DNA of 64,000 nucleotides, taken from NCBI RefSeq assembly GCF_021653975.1, contig NZ_JAJKFK010000006.1, positions 353,789-417,788 of the forward strand, in the 5' to 3' direction. Under the pieces are notes generated by a model that was not told the origin of the DNA, did not search any database, and was given only the letters and a program-made list of their open reading frames with translations. Made by a program: the position numbers and the translations under genes. The DNA comes from Amycolatopsis sp. GM8 (GTDB lineage: Bacteria > Actinomycetota > Actinomycetes > Mycobacteriales > Pseudonocardiaceae). Shown in pieces: positions 33,386 through 40,775 of this stretch (the first letter of the stretch is position 1; each line of letters begins with the position of its first letter).

Positions 33386-34122
33386 ACCTCATCGAGACGA
33401 AGAACCTGATCTGCGGCTACGGCCGGATGCCGGTCGTGCGCGAGCTGGATCTGAGTGTCGCCGCGGGCGAGGTCGTGTGCCTCCTGGGCGCGAACGGCGC
33501 CGGTAAGACGACGTCTCTGCTGACGATCGCCGGCGCGTTGCCCAAGCTCGGGGGAGCGGTGCGCGTCACCGGTCACGAAGTCACCCGGGCACGCCCACAC
33601 GAAATCGCCCGCCGCGGGGTGAGCATCGTTCCCGAGGACCGTGGCCTCTTCTCGAAGCTGACCGTCGCACAGAACCTGCGGCTGCGGCGGCACCGGCAGT
33701 CCGGCGTGGAGATCGACGAGGTCTTGGGTTATTTCCCAATGCTCACCCCGTTGCTGAACCGGCAGGCGAGACTGCTTTCCGGTGGCGAGCAGCAGATGCT
33801 GGCACTCGCGGGTGCTTTCGTGGCCGACCCGAAAGTGATGCTGCTCGACGAAATGAGCCTCGGCCTGGCGCCGATCATCGTGGAACGACTGCTGCGCACG
33901 GTGCGGGCGATCGCGGACGAGCGCCGGATGGGTGTGCTGCTCATCGAGCAGCATGTGATGGCGGGGCTCAGCATCGCCGACCGGGGATACGTTCTCGCCC
34001 ACGGTGAAGTGGTTGCGCAGGGCAGCGCGGCGCAACTACGAGACGACGCCGAACTTCTGGAAGCCAGTTACCTCGGTGAACACGGCGCGATTGAGGAGGC
34101 CGAGGCCCGCGGGTTGGTGTGA
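33382..34122 (+). CDS. livF: LivF-like ABC importer ATPase
   Basis: A 246-residue ATPase subunit. Walker A is [10 protein letters not shown] (about 37), the signature [14 protein letters not shown] and Walker [14 protein letters not shown]. The motif [15 protein letters not shown] is characteristic of LivF, the second ATPase of branched-chain-type importers. It starts at GTG 33382 inside the previous stop (GTGA), so translation is coupled. It works with the ATPase domain of the fusion protein to energise uptake. Confidence 0.93.
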   Translation: MNLIETKNLICGYGRMPVVRELDLSVAAGEVVCLLGANGAGKTTSLLTIAGALPKLGGAVRVTGHEVTRARPHEIARRGVSIVPEDRGLFSKLTVAQNLRLRRHRQSGVEIDEVLGYFPMLTPLLNRQARLLSGGEQQMLALAGAFVADPKVMLLDEMSLGLAPIIVERLLRTVRAIADERRMGVLLIEQHVMAGLSIADRGYVLAHGEVVAQGSAAQLRDDAELLEASYLGEHGAIEEAEARGLV

Positions 34123-34132
34123 CCCGCGGGCC
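34104..34132. terminator. convergent terminator hairpin
   Basis: GGCCCGCGGG (34104-34113) and CCCGCGGGCC (34123-34132) form a perfect 10-bp stem with a 9-base loop that spans the livF stop. It lies between two convergent genes and can act on both strands. Confidence 0.6.
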
Positions 34133-34143
34133 CGGACGCACGA

Positions 34144-34887
34144 TCAGCGTGCGGGGAGAGCCGAGGCGAGGAATGACGCGAGCGTGTCCCAATGGCGTTC
34201 GGACGCCGCGAGATCGAAGGTCGGGTTGTCGGTTACGGCGAACCCGTGGCCGGCCGGGTAGGTCTCCCACGTGTACGTCACGCCCGCTTGGGCGAATGCC
34301 TCGCGTAGCCGCGCTTGCTGGTCGTCGGGGAACGAGGCGTCGTCGGTCGCGCACGCGAGGTACACCGGCGCGGTGATGCCGCCGGCCACCAGATGCGGGC
34401 TGGTCGGGTCGCCATCGGCGCCGAGATTGCCGCCGTGGAAGGACGCCGCTGCGGAAATCTCGTCGCCGAGGCGCCCGGCGATCGTCAGCGCCAGGCGACC
34501 GCCGAGGCAGTAGCCGGTCGTCGCGACCGTCGCGGTCGTTTCGGGCAGGCCACGCAGATAGGCCACGAAGGCGCGGGCGTCCCGCGTCGTCATCTCCACA
34601 TCGAGGGAGACGGCCATCTTGCTGACGCGCGCCCATTCGGACGGGTTGTCGGCGATCGCCGACAGGTCGATGGGTTCGAAGGGACCGAGGCGGTAGTAGA
34701 CGTTCGGCACCAGCACCGCGTAGCCGAGCGCACTCAACCGGGAACCCATGTCCCGCAACACATCCCGCAGTCCGGCGGCGTCCGGGTACATGAGTACGGC
34801 CGGCCACGGGCCGGAGCCCGGCGGGATGTGCAGCGACGCGTCACAGACGCCGTCGTCGGTGACGATTTCCACCGTGCGCTGGGTCAT
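34144..34887 (-). CDS. dienelactone hydrolase-family protein
   Basis: A 247-residue alpha/beta hydrolase. The nucleophile is Cys127 in GYCLGG, as in dienelactone hydrolase, with Asp182/183 in CATDDASFP and His214 in PAGHGF. It is complete, cytosolic and should cleave an enol-lactone or activated ester. The start at ATG 34887 has AAGGAG. Its promoter (TTGTGC, 18 bases, TATAGT at 34930-34925) is overlapped by a CTATAGA box shared with the surrounding operons, so it belongs to the same regulon even though it faces the other way. Confidence 0.88.
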   Translation of the reverse strand: MTQRTVEIVTDDGVCDASLHIPPGSGPWPAVLMYPDAAGLRDVLRDMGSRLSALGYAVLVPNVYYRLGPFEPIDLSAIADNPSEWARVSKMAVSLDVEMTTRDARAFVAYLRGLPETTATVATTGYCLGGRLALTIAGRLGDEISAAASFHGGNLGADGDPTSPHLVAGGITAPVYLACATDDASFPDDQQARLREAFAQAGVTYTWETYPAGHGFAVTDNPTFDLAASERHWDTLASFLASALPAR

Positions 34888-34920
34888 TGCGGCACTCCTT
34901 ACCTCGCCTACCGTGAACTC

Positions 34921-34954
34921 GGAAACTATAGAATTTTCCGGGGTGGCCGCACAA
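34921..34954 (-). promoter_or_regulatory. hydrolase promoter with CTATAGA box 2
   Basis: Leftward, TTGTGC (34954-34949), an 18-base spacer and TATAGT (34930-34925) make a promoter. GGAAACTATAGAATTTTCC (34921-34939) covers the -10 and resembles the other five boxes, with GGAAA/TTTCC outer symmetry. Confidence 0.55.
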
Positions 34955-34972
34955 GGACGTAGCGGCTGCGGT

Positions 34973-34990
34973 AGAAAATCTATATATTTA
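34973..34990 (+). promoter_or_regulatory. ALDH promoter region with CTATAGA-like box 3
   Basis: GAAAATCTATATATTTA (34974-34990) matches the box consensus except for one central change (CTATAT for CTATAG). It contains TATATT (34983-34988) as a probable -10 for the rightward aldehyde dehydrogenase gene. No clear -35 is visible. Confidence 0.5.
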
Positions 34991-35018
34991 TCCCGCTACC
35001 GTCTCCCAGGAGGGCGCC

Positions 35019-36509
35019 ATGACGCTGCTCGACAGCGCAGCTCCACTTCGTCACGCCAACCGGTTCTACCTCGACGGGCGCTGGGAAACACCTTCGTCCG
35101 ACAGTGGCGTCGACGTGATCGACGCGACCACCGAGCTGCCCTATCTGCGCGTGGCGGCGGCGCGGCCGGCGGACATGGCCCGGGCGATCGCGGCGGCCCG
35201 GCGCGCGTTCGACGAAGGCCCGTGGCCGCGATTGACCCACGAACAGCGGGCCGAATACCTGCGGGCCATGGCCGGCGGGCTGCGCGCACGCTCCGCGGAC
35301 TTCGCCGACATCTGGCCACGCGAGTCGGGAATCCTGCATGAGCTGGCCTCGTATGTCGGCGAGGCGGCGGCCCGCCGCTTCGAGTTCTATGCGAATCTCG
35401 CCAGCACCTTCGCGTTCGAAGAACCGGCCACGCCGACGGCCGGAGGCGACTACGGGCTCCTGGTCCGCGAACCGGTCGGCGTGGTCGCGGCGATCATCCC
35501 GTGGAACGCGCCCCTCCCGCTCATCGCGGCCAAGGTCGCGCCCGCGCTGCTGGCCGGGTGCACGGTCGTGCTCAAGCCCGCGCCCGAGGCGCCGGGGGAG
35601 GCGTACGTCGTCGCCGAGATCGCGGAGGCGATCGGCCTGCCACCGGGCGTGCTCAATGTCCTGACCGCGCAGCGGGAGGCTTCCGAAGCGCTCGTCCGGG
35701 ATCCGCGCGTCGACAAGGTCACCTTCACCGGTTCCACCACCGTGGGCCGCCGCATCGCCGCGCTGTGCGGGGAACGCATCGCGCGCGTCACGCTCGAACT
35801 GGGCGGCAAGAGCGCGGCGGTCGTCCTCGACGACTGCGACCTCGAGGCCACCGCTCGCGCGATCACTGAACAGGGCCGCTTTCTGTCGGGTCAGGTGTGC
35901 TCGTCGCTGACCCGCGTGGTGGTGACTCGCCGGCACCACGACGAGCTCGTGGCGGCCCTGGCCGCGAACCTGTCGGCGATCCAGGTGGGAGACCCCTTCC
36001 GGCCGGAGACCCAGATGGGGCCGCTCGCACTGGGCCGGCAGCGAGACGCGGTCGAGCGCTACGTCGCGATCGGCCTGGACGAGGGCGCCACCCTGGTCAC
36101 CGGTGGCGGCCGGCCGGAACACCTCGACCACGGGTGGTACGTCGAACCGACCCTGTTCGCGGGCGTCGGCAACCGGTCCACGATCGCGCAGGCGGAGATC
36201 TTCGGACCGGTGCTCAGCGTGGTTCCCGTCGCGGACGAGGACGAGGCGATCGCGGCGGCCAACGACTCGATCTACGGCCTCAATGCGTCGGTGTTCACCG
36301 GAGATGTGGACCGTGCGCAGCGCGTGGCGCGCCGGCTGCGGTCCGGCACGGTGGGCCACAACGCGTGGCGTTCGGACTACGGGGTGGCGTTCGGCGGGTT
36401 CAAACAGTCCGGAATCGGGCGTGAGGGCGGAAAGGAAGGTTTGCTGCCGTATCTGGAAACCAAATTCGTCATCCTCGACGGCGCGCCTTCCGGGTCGCAT
36501 TTCGCCTAG
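35019..36509 (+). CDS. NAD(P)-dependent aldehyde dehydrogenase
   Basis: A 496-residue ALDH-superfamily enzyme. It has IIPWNAPLPLIAAKVAPAL (cofactor pocket), FTGSTTVGRRIA, the general base in LELGGKSAA (about Glu260), and the nucleophilic Cys near 294 in SGQVCSSLTR. GLNASVFTGD and the C-terminal GGFKQSGIGREGG are typical. It oxidises an aldehyde to its acid. AGGAGG lies upstream of ATG 35019. In this locus it probably makes the acid that the CoA-transferase then activates; the actual substrate is unknown. Confidence 0.93.
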   Translation: MTLLDSAAPLRHANRFYLDGRWETPSSDSGVDVIDATTELPYLRVAAARPADMARAIAAARRAFDEGPWPRLTHEQRAEYLRAMAGGLRARSADFADIWPRESGILHELASYVGEAAARRFEFYANLASTFAFEEPATPTAGGDYGLLVREPVGVVAAIIPWNAPLPLIAAKVAPALLAGCTVVLKPAPEAPGEAYVVAEIAEAIGLPPGVLNVLTAQREASEALVRDPRVDKVTFTGSTTVGRRIAALCGERIARVTLELGGKSAAVVLDDCDLEATARAITEQGRFLSGQVCSSLTRVVVTRRHHDELVAALAANLSAIQVGDPFRPETQMGPLALGRQRDAVERYVAIGLDEGATLVTGGGRPEHLDHGWYVEPTLFAGVGNRSTIAQAEIFGPVLSVVPVADEDEAIAAANDSIYGLNASVFTGDVDRAQRVARRLRSGTVGHNAWRSDYGVAFGGFKQSGIGREGGKEGLLPYLETKFVILDGAPSGSHFA

Positions 36510-36522
36510 CGGAACTGATTCG

Positions 36523-36553
36523 TTGACACCCCCGCAATTTTGTATAGATTTTC
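36523..36553 (+). promoter_or_regulatory. SDR operon promoter with CTATAGA-like box 4
   Basis: TTGACA (36523-36528), a 16-base spacer and TAGATT (36545-36550) make a strong promoter. AATTTTGTATAGATTTTC (36536-36553) overlays the -10; on the other strand it reads GAAAATCTATAC, matching the shared box. Confidence 0.65.
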
Positions 36554-36590
36554 ATCGACGGACGTAATTCCCGATGTGGAGAGGCGGAAC

Positions 36591-37508
36591 ATGGGCGCAC
36601 TCGACGGACGCGTCGCGATCATCACCGGTGCCGGCCGGGGAATCGGCCGCGAGCACGCGCGGCTGTTCGCCCAGGAGGGCGCGAAGGTCGTGGTCAACGA
36701 CCTCGGCGCCACCGAGACCGGCACCGGCCGCGACATTTCCCCGGCGCAGGAGGTCGTTGACGAGATCAAAGCCATGGGCGGCGATGCCGTGGTGAACGGT
36801 GACGACGTCGCCGATTACGACGGAGCCAAACGGCTCGTCCAATCAGCGATCGACGCGTTCGGCACCCTCGATGTCCTCGTCAACAATGCGGGAATCCTGC
36901 GCGACCGGACGATCGTGAATATGACGGAGGACGAGTTCGACGCCGTGATCCGGGTGCATCTGCGCGGGCATTTCCTGACGCTCAAATGCGCCGCCATGTA
37001 TTGGCGGGAACGGTCGAAGGCGGGCGAGCGGGTCCAGGCGTCGGTCATCAACACCTCGTCGACGTCGGGGCTGCTGTCCACCGGTGGCCAGGCGAATTAC
37101 GGGGCGGCCAAGACCGGTATCGCCACGATGACCGAGATCGCGCAGAAAGAGCTCGGCCGCTACGGCGTGCGGGTCAACGCCATCGCCCCGGCCGCGGTGA
37201 CCCGCCTTTCGGCGACGGTGCCCGGTTTCGAGGAGCGCCGGGAACGCAATCGGGCCGAGGCCGCCAAGACGGGCTTCGACAAGACCGACCCGGCCAACAT
37301 TTCGCCCTTCGTCGCGTACCTGGCCACCGCTGACTGCCCTATCGCCGGGAAAACCGTGTTCGTCCGCGGCGGAACCGTGCAGCTGTTCCGCCCCTACACC
37401 GTCGTCGACAAGATCACGATCGACCGCCGGTGGACGATCGGGGAACTCGCCGGCGCCACCGCCAAATGGGGCGAGATCACCTGGAGCGACGAGATCGACC
37501 TCGGCTGA
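36591..37508 (+). CDS. SDR, peroxisomal MFE-2-like hydroxyacyl-CoA dehydrogenase
   Basis: A 305-residue SDR. It has VAIITGAGRGIGREHARLFAQEGAKVVVNDLGATETGTG, whose long segment after beta-2 matches the N-terminal (3R)-hydroxyacyl-CoA dehydrogenase unit of MFE-2/HSD17B4 and its bacterial relatives. The Ser is in NTSSTSG and the active Tyr/Lys in YGAAK. The C-terminal extension (TIDRRWTIGELAGATAKW) is also typical. It likely oxidises a 3-hydroxyacyl-CoA made by the MaoC proteins encoded downstream. The start at ATG 36591 follows GAGAGG. Confidence 0.88.
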   Translation: MGALDGRVAIITGAGRGIGREHARLFAQEGAKVVVNDLGATETGTGRDISPAQEVVDEIKAMGGDAVVNGDDVADYDGAKRLVQSAIDAFGTLDVLVNNAGILRDRTIVNMTEDEFDAVIRVHLRGHFLTLKCAAMYWRERSKAGERVQASVINTSSTSGLLSTGGQANYGAAKTGIATMTEIAQKELGRYGVRVNAIAPAAVTRLSATVPGFEERRERNRAEAAKTGFDKTDPANISPFVAYLATADCPIAGKTVFVRGGTVQLFRPYTVVDKITIDRRWTIGELAGATAKWGEITWSDEIDLG

Positions 37509-37571
37509 GCGCCGCGAATCGGAGGGCTACATGTCACTGCGCAGCGCCTCGCACGAAAGGGCCGGAACGCG

Positions 37572-38663
37572 ATGAAGCTGGGGATGAACGTCGGATACTC
37601 GGGGGCGCGGCTCGAGCTGCCCCTGGACAACATCCTGCTCGCCGAACGGCTCGGTTACGACTCGGTGTGGACGGCGGAGGCGTACGGGTCCGACGCGATC
37701 ACGCCGCTCGCCTTCATCGCGGCCCACACGAAGCGGCTGCGCCTGGGCACCTCGATCATGCAGGTGGCCGGCCGCCCGCCCGCGATGTGCGCGATGCAGG
37801 CACAGACCGTGGACGCGCTCGCGGGCGGCGGCCGGATGATCGCCGGGCTCGGTGTCTCCGGGCCGCAGATCGTCGAAGGCTGGTACGGCGAGCCGTGGGG
37901 GAGCCCCTATTGGCGGCTGCGTGACTACGTCGAAATCATGCGGAAGATCTTTGCCCGCAAGGGACCCGTCAGCCACGCCGGTCGCGAGATCGTGCTGCCC
38001 TATCCGGCCGGCGCCGAAGGATCGAGCGGGCTCGGCAAGCCGTTGAAGTCGATCCTGCACCCGAACCCGGATCTGCCGATCTGGCTCGGGGCGGGCGGGC
38101 CGGCCACCACCCGGCTGGCCGGCGAACTGTGCCAGGGCATCCTGCCGCTGCGTATGGCGGCCGACTCGATGACCGAGATCGGACCCTGGTTGCTCGACGG
38201 GTTTGCCAAGGCGGGCAACGGAAAGGGCTGGGACGGCTTCGAGATCAACGCCATGGTGCACGTCCGGCTGACCGACGACCTGGACGCGGCGATGGCCGAG
38301 AACAAGCGGCTGATCGCCCTCTATGCCGGTGGTATGGGTGCCCGCGAACAGAACTACCACAACCAGGACATGGTCAAGGCCGGCTTCGCCGAAGAGGCCG
38401 CGAAGATCCAGGAGCTGTTCCTGGCCGGCCGCAAGGAAGAGGCGGCTCGCGCCGTGCCCGACGCGTACATCGAGCGTCGTTCGCTGTTCGGCTCGCCGGA
38501 CCGGATTCGCGACGGTTATGCGGCCTGGGCGGACTCCGGCATCACCGGTCTGATCGTCGTGACCGACCAGCCCGAAGTCCTCCGGTTGATGGCCCGGTTG
38601 GCCGAGCAGCGCCCGGCGATCGGGCCGGCCGCGGCGCTCGCGGCGGGAGGTGAGCGGCGATGA
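37572..38663 (+). CDS. F420-type LLM oxidoreductase
   Basis: A 363-residue luciferase-like protein. It starts MKLGMNVGYSGARLELP with AERLGYDSVWTAEAYGSDAIT, GTSIMQVAGRPPAMCAMQ and GLGVSGPQIVEGWYG, resembling the actinobacterial F420 LLM group. It is the second gene of the SDR operon, 63 bases after it, and overlaps the next gene by four bases. It may act as a reductase or dehydrogenase on a ring carbonyl or alcohol. The substrate is unknown. Confidence 0.85.
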   Translation: MKLGMNVGYSGARLELPLDNILLAERLGYDSVWTAEAYGSDAITPLAFIAAHTKRLRLGTSIMQVAGRPPAMCAMQAQTVDALAGGGRMIAGLGVSGPQIVEGWYGEPWGSPYWRLRDYVEIMRKIFARKGPVSHAGREIVLPYPAGAEGSSGLGKPLKSILHPNPDLPIWLGAGGPATTRLAGELCQGILPLRMAADSMTEIGPWLLDGFAKAGNGKGWDGFEINAMVHVRLTDDLDAAMAENKRLIALYAGGMGAREQNYHNQDMVKAGFAEEAAKIQELFLAGRKEEAARAVPDAYIERRSLFGSPDRIRDGYAAWADSGITGLIVVTDQPEVLRLMARLAEQRPAIGPAAALAAGGERR

Positions 38664-39070
38664 GCTTCGAGTTCCCCCTCGAACGGGGCAAGATCAGGGA
38701 GTTCGCCCGGGCCACGCACGCCGGGCATCCGGCCTACCGGTCCGATGACGCCGTGATCCCGCCGACGTTCCTCGCGGCGAGGGCGTTCTGGAAGACCGAC
38801 GACGAGGACCCGGTCCCGGGTCTCGGGCTGGACCGCGGCCGGACCCTCCACGCGGGCGAGGAGTTCCGCTTCCACGGGCGTGTCCCGAGGGCCGGCGAGA
38901 CGCTGCGCGTCAGCACCCGGATCGGCGAGGAGTGGCACAAGGAAGGCCGCCGTGGCGGCGCGCTCCGGTTCGTCACCGTCGTCACCGAGTACCGCGACGC
39001 CGACGGCGAACTCGTGGCCGAGTCGATCGCGACGGCCGTCGAGACCGCCAAACCCCCGGAAGGGACCTGA
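38660..39070 (+). CDS. MaoC-like hydratase subunit, FAS1-dehydratase type
   Basis: A 136-residue single hot-dog domain protein. FEFPLERGKIREFARATHAGHPAYRSDDAVIPPTFLAARAFW fits the N-terminal, non-catalytic type of MaoC dehydratase (HadA/HadC and ChsH-like proteins). It is paired with the next gene, which carries the catalytic Asp/His motif, so the two should form a heterodimeric enoyl-CoA hydratase. The start overlaps the LLM stop as ATGA. Confidence 0.85.
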   Translation: MSFEFPLERGKIREFARATHAGHPAYRSDDAVIPPTFLAARAFWKTDDEDPVPGLGLDRGRTLHAGEEFRFHGRVPRAGETLRVSTRIGEEWHKEGRRGGALRFVTVVTEYRDADGELVAESIATAVETAKPPEGT

Positions 39071-39071
39071 G

Positions 39072-39482
39072 ATGGCTCGCGGATTGGCGGTCGGCGACGA
39101 GGCCACAGCTCAGGTGTTCGGTCCCGTGACGCGGGGCGACATCGTCCGGTATGCCGGCGCGTCCGGCGACTTCAACCCCATTCACTACGACGAAGGTTTC
39201 GCGACCGGCTCGGGATTCCCGACCGTGTTCGCGATGGGGATGTACCACGCCGGCATTCTTGCCGGGTTCGCCACCGAATGGCTCGGGGCCGAGCAGATCC
39301 GGCGCCTGGGCATCCGGTTCAAGGAGCAGGTCTGGCCCGGAGACATGCTGACCTGTCGCGGGGTCGTGACCTCCGTGTCCGAACGGGACGGTCACTCCTA
39401 CGCCGAGGTCGGCCTCGAATGCGTGCGCCAGACCGGCGGCCTGGCCGTCGCCGCCACGGCCACGTTCGAGCTCGACCCGTGA
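39072..39482 (+). CDS. MaoC-like enoyl-CoA hydratase, catalytic subunit
   Basis: A 136-residue hot-dog fold protein with the hydratase-2 motif YAGASGDFNPIHYDE, in which Asp and His are the catalytic pair. It starts one base after the partner's stop. A split hydratase of this kind (HadAB or ChsH1/H2 style) acts on bulky or branched enoyl-CoAs because the fused tunnel is wider. It adds water to the product of the FadE pair encoded at 44.7-47.0 kb. Confidence 0.88.
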   Translation: MARGLAVGDEATAQVFGPVTRGDIVRYAGASGDFNPIHYDEGFATGSGFPTVFAMGMYHAGILAGFATEWLGAEQIRRLGIRFKEQVWPGDMLTCRGVVTSVSERDGHSYAEVGLECVRQTGGLAVAATATFELDP

Positions 39483-39504
39483 ACACAGCAACAAGGGAGA
39501 GACC

Positions 39505-40728
39505 ATGGCTACTGACGCAACGATGTATGGCCCGGCACTGCGACACGGCATCTTCATGGCCCCGTTCCACGCCATGACCGAGAACGTCGCCTTGCGGTAC
39601 CAGCTCGACTTCGAGCTGATCGAGCATCTCGACCGGCTGGGCTTCCACGAGGCGTGGATCGGCGAGCACCACTCGGCGGGGATGGAGACGATCGGCTCGC
39701 CCGAGCTGTTCATCGCGGCCGCGGCCGAGCGCACGAAACGGATCCGGTTCGGCACGGGTGTCGTGTCGCTGCCGTACCACAACCCGTTGATGGCGGCGGA
39801 TCGCATGATCCAGCTGGACAACCAGACCCGCGGCCGGGTGATGTTCGGCGTCGGTCCGGGCCTGCTCGCTTCGGACGCCTTCATGCTGGGCATCGACCCC
39901 GAGGTCCAGCGCGACCGGATGGCCGAGGCACTGGACGTCCTCCTGCGGCTGTTCCGCGGCGAGGTGGTCACCGAGCAGACCGAGTGGTACACGCTGCGGG
40001 AAGCCGCTTTGCATTTGGCGCCCTACACCTATCCGCATCCCGAGGTGTGTGTCGCGAGCGCCGTGACCCCGTCGGGCGGTCGCCTGGCCGGCAAGTACGG
40101 ACTCGGCATGTTGTGCGTCGCCGCCGGCGAAACCGCCGGTTTCGACGCGCTCGGGGTGAACTGGGGGATCGCGAACGAGGTCGCGGCCGAGCACGGGCAC
40201 GAGATGGATCCGAGCCGGGTGCGGCTGGTGCTGGGCGTGCACCTCGCGGCGACGCGTGAGCAGGCGCGCCAGGACGTCCGGTTCGGGCTGAAGGAGCAGA
40301 TCGACTACCTCAACAACAACATGCCGCGGCTGGTCGTCCCGGACGGGCAGGACACGGTCGACTGGTACATCGAGCGCCGGACGGCGGTCATCGGCACGCC
40401 GGACGATGTGATCGAACGGATCGAACGGCTGCAGGAGAAACACGGCCAGTTCGGCGCGGTGCTGCTGCTCGGGCACGACTGGGCGGATCGCGAGCAGACG
40501 ATGAAGTCGTTCGAGCTCTACGCCCGCTATGTGATGCCCCATTTCGACCGGAGCAATGCCGCCCGGCGGAACTCCTATGAGTGGGTGACACGCAACCAGG
40601 CCGAGCTGAGCGGCAAACGCGAGGCCGCGGCGCAGAACATGTTCCGCCGCCACGAGGCCGAGTGGGCACAACGCGGCAAGACCAGCGCCGAGCGGCCCTC
40701 GGACGGCCTCGAAGCCACGTTCAACTAG
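39505..40728 (+). CDS. LLM-class monooxygenase, limonene monooxygenase-like
   Basis: A 407-residue luciferase-like flavoprotein. RHGIFMAPFHAMTENVALRYQLDFELIEHLDRLGFHEAWIGEHHSAG and the extended C-terminal tail (SGKREAAAQNMFRRHEAEW) resemble limonene 1,2-monooxygenase LimB and its actinobacterial relatives, which use FMNH2 supplied by a separate reductase. The start at ATG 39505 has AAGGGAGAG. It is last in the operon and is followed by a strong terminator. It may do the first oxygenation of the imported compound. LimB identity itself is not claimed. Confidence 0.85.
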   Translation: MATDATMYGPALRHGIFMAPFHAMTENVALRYQLDFELIEHLDRLGFHEAWIGEHHSAGMETIGSPELFIAAAAERTKRIRFGTGVVSLPYHNPLMAADRMIQLDNQTRGRVMFGVGPGLLASDAFMLGIDPEVQRDRMAEALDVLLRLFRGEVVTEQTEWYTLREAALHLAPYTYPHPEVCVASAVTPSGGRLAGKYGLGMLCVAAGETAGFDALGVNWGIANEVAAEHGHEMDPSRVRLVLGVHLAATREQARQDVRFGLKEQIDYLNNNMPRLVVPDGQDTVDWYIERRTAVIGTPDDVIERIERLQEKHGQFGAVLLLGHDWADREQTMKSFELYARYVMPHFDRSNAARRNSYEWVTRNQAELSGKREAAAQNMFRRHEAEWAQRGKTSAERPSDGLEATFN

Positions 40729-40742
40729 ACCCGGAACCCTGT

Positions 40743-40775
40743 AGCCCCACCGCGATTCATCGTCGCGGTGGGGCT
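40743..40775. terminator. bidirectional terminator
   Basis: AGCCCCACCGCGA (40743-40755) and TCGCGGTGGGGCT (40763-40775) form a perfect 13-bp stem with a 7-base loop. It lies between two convergent operons and touches the stop codon of the leftward CoA-transferase gene. Confidence 0.8.
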
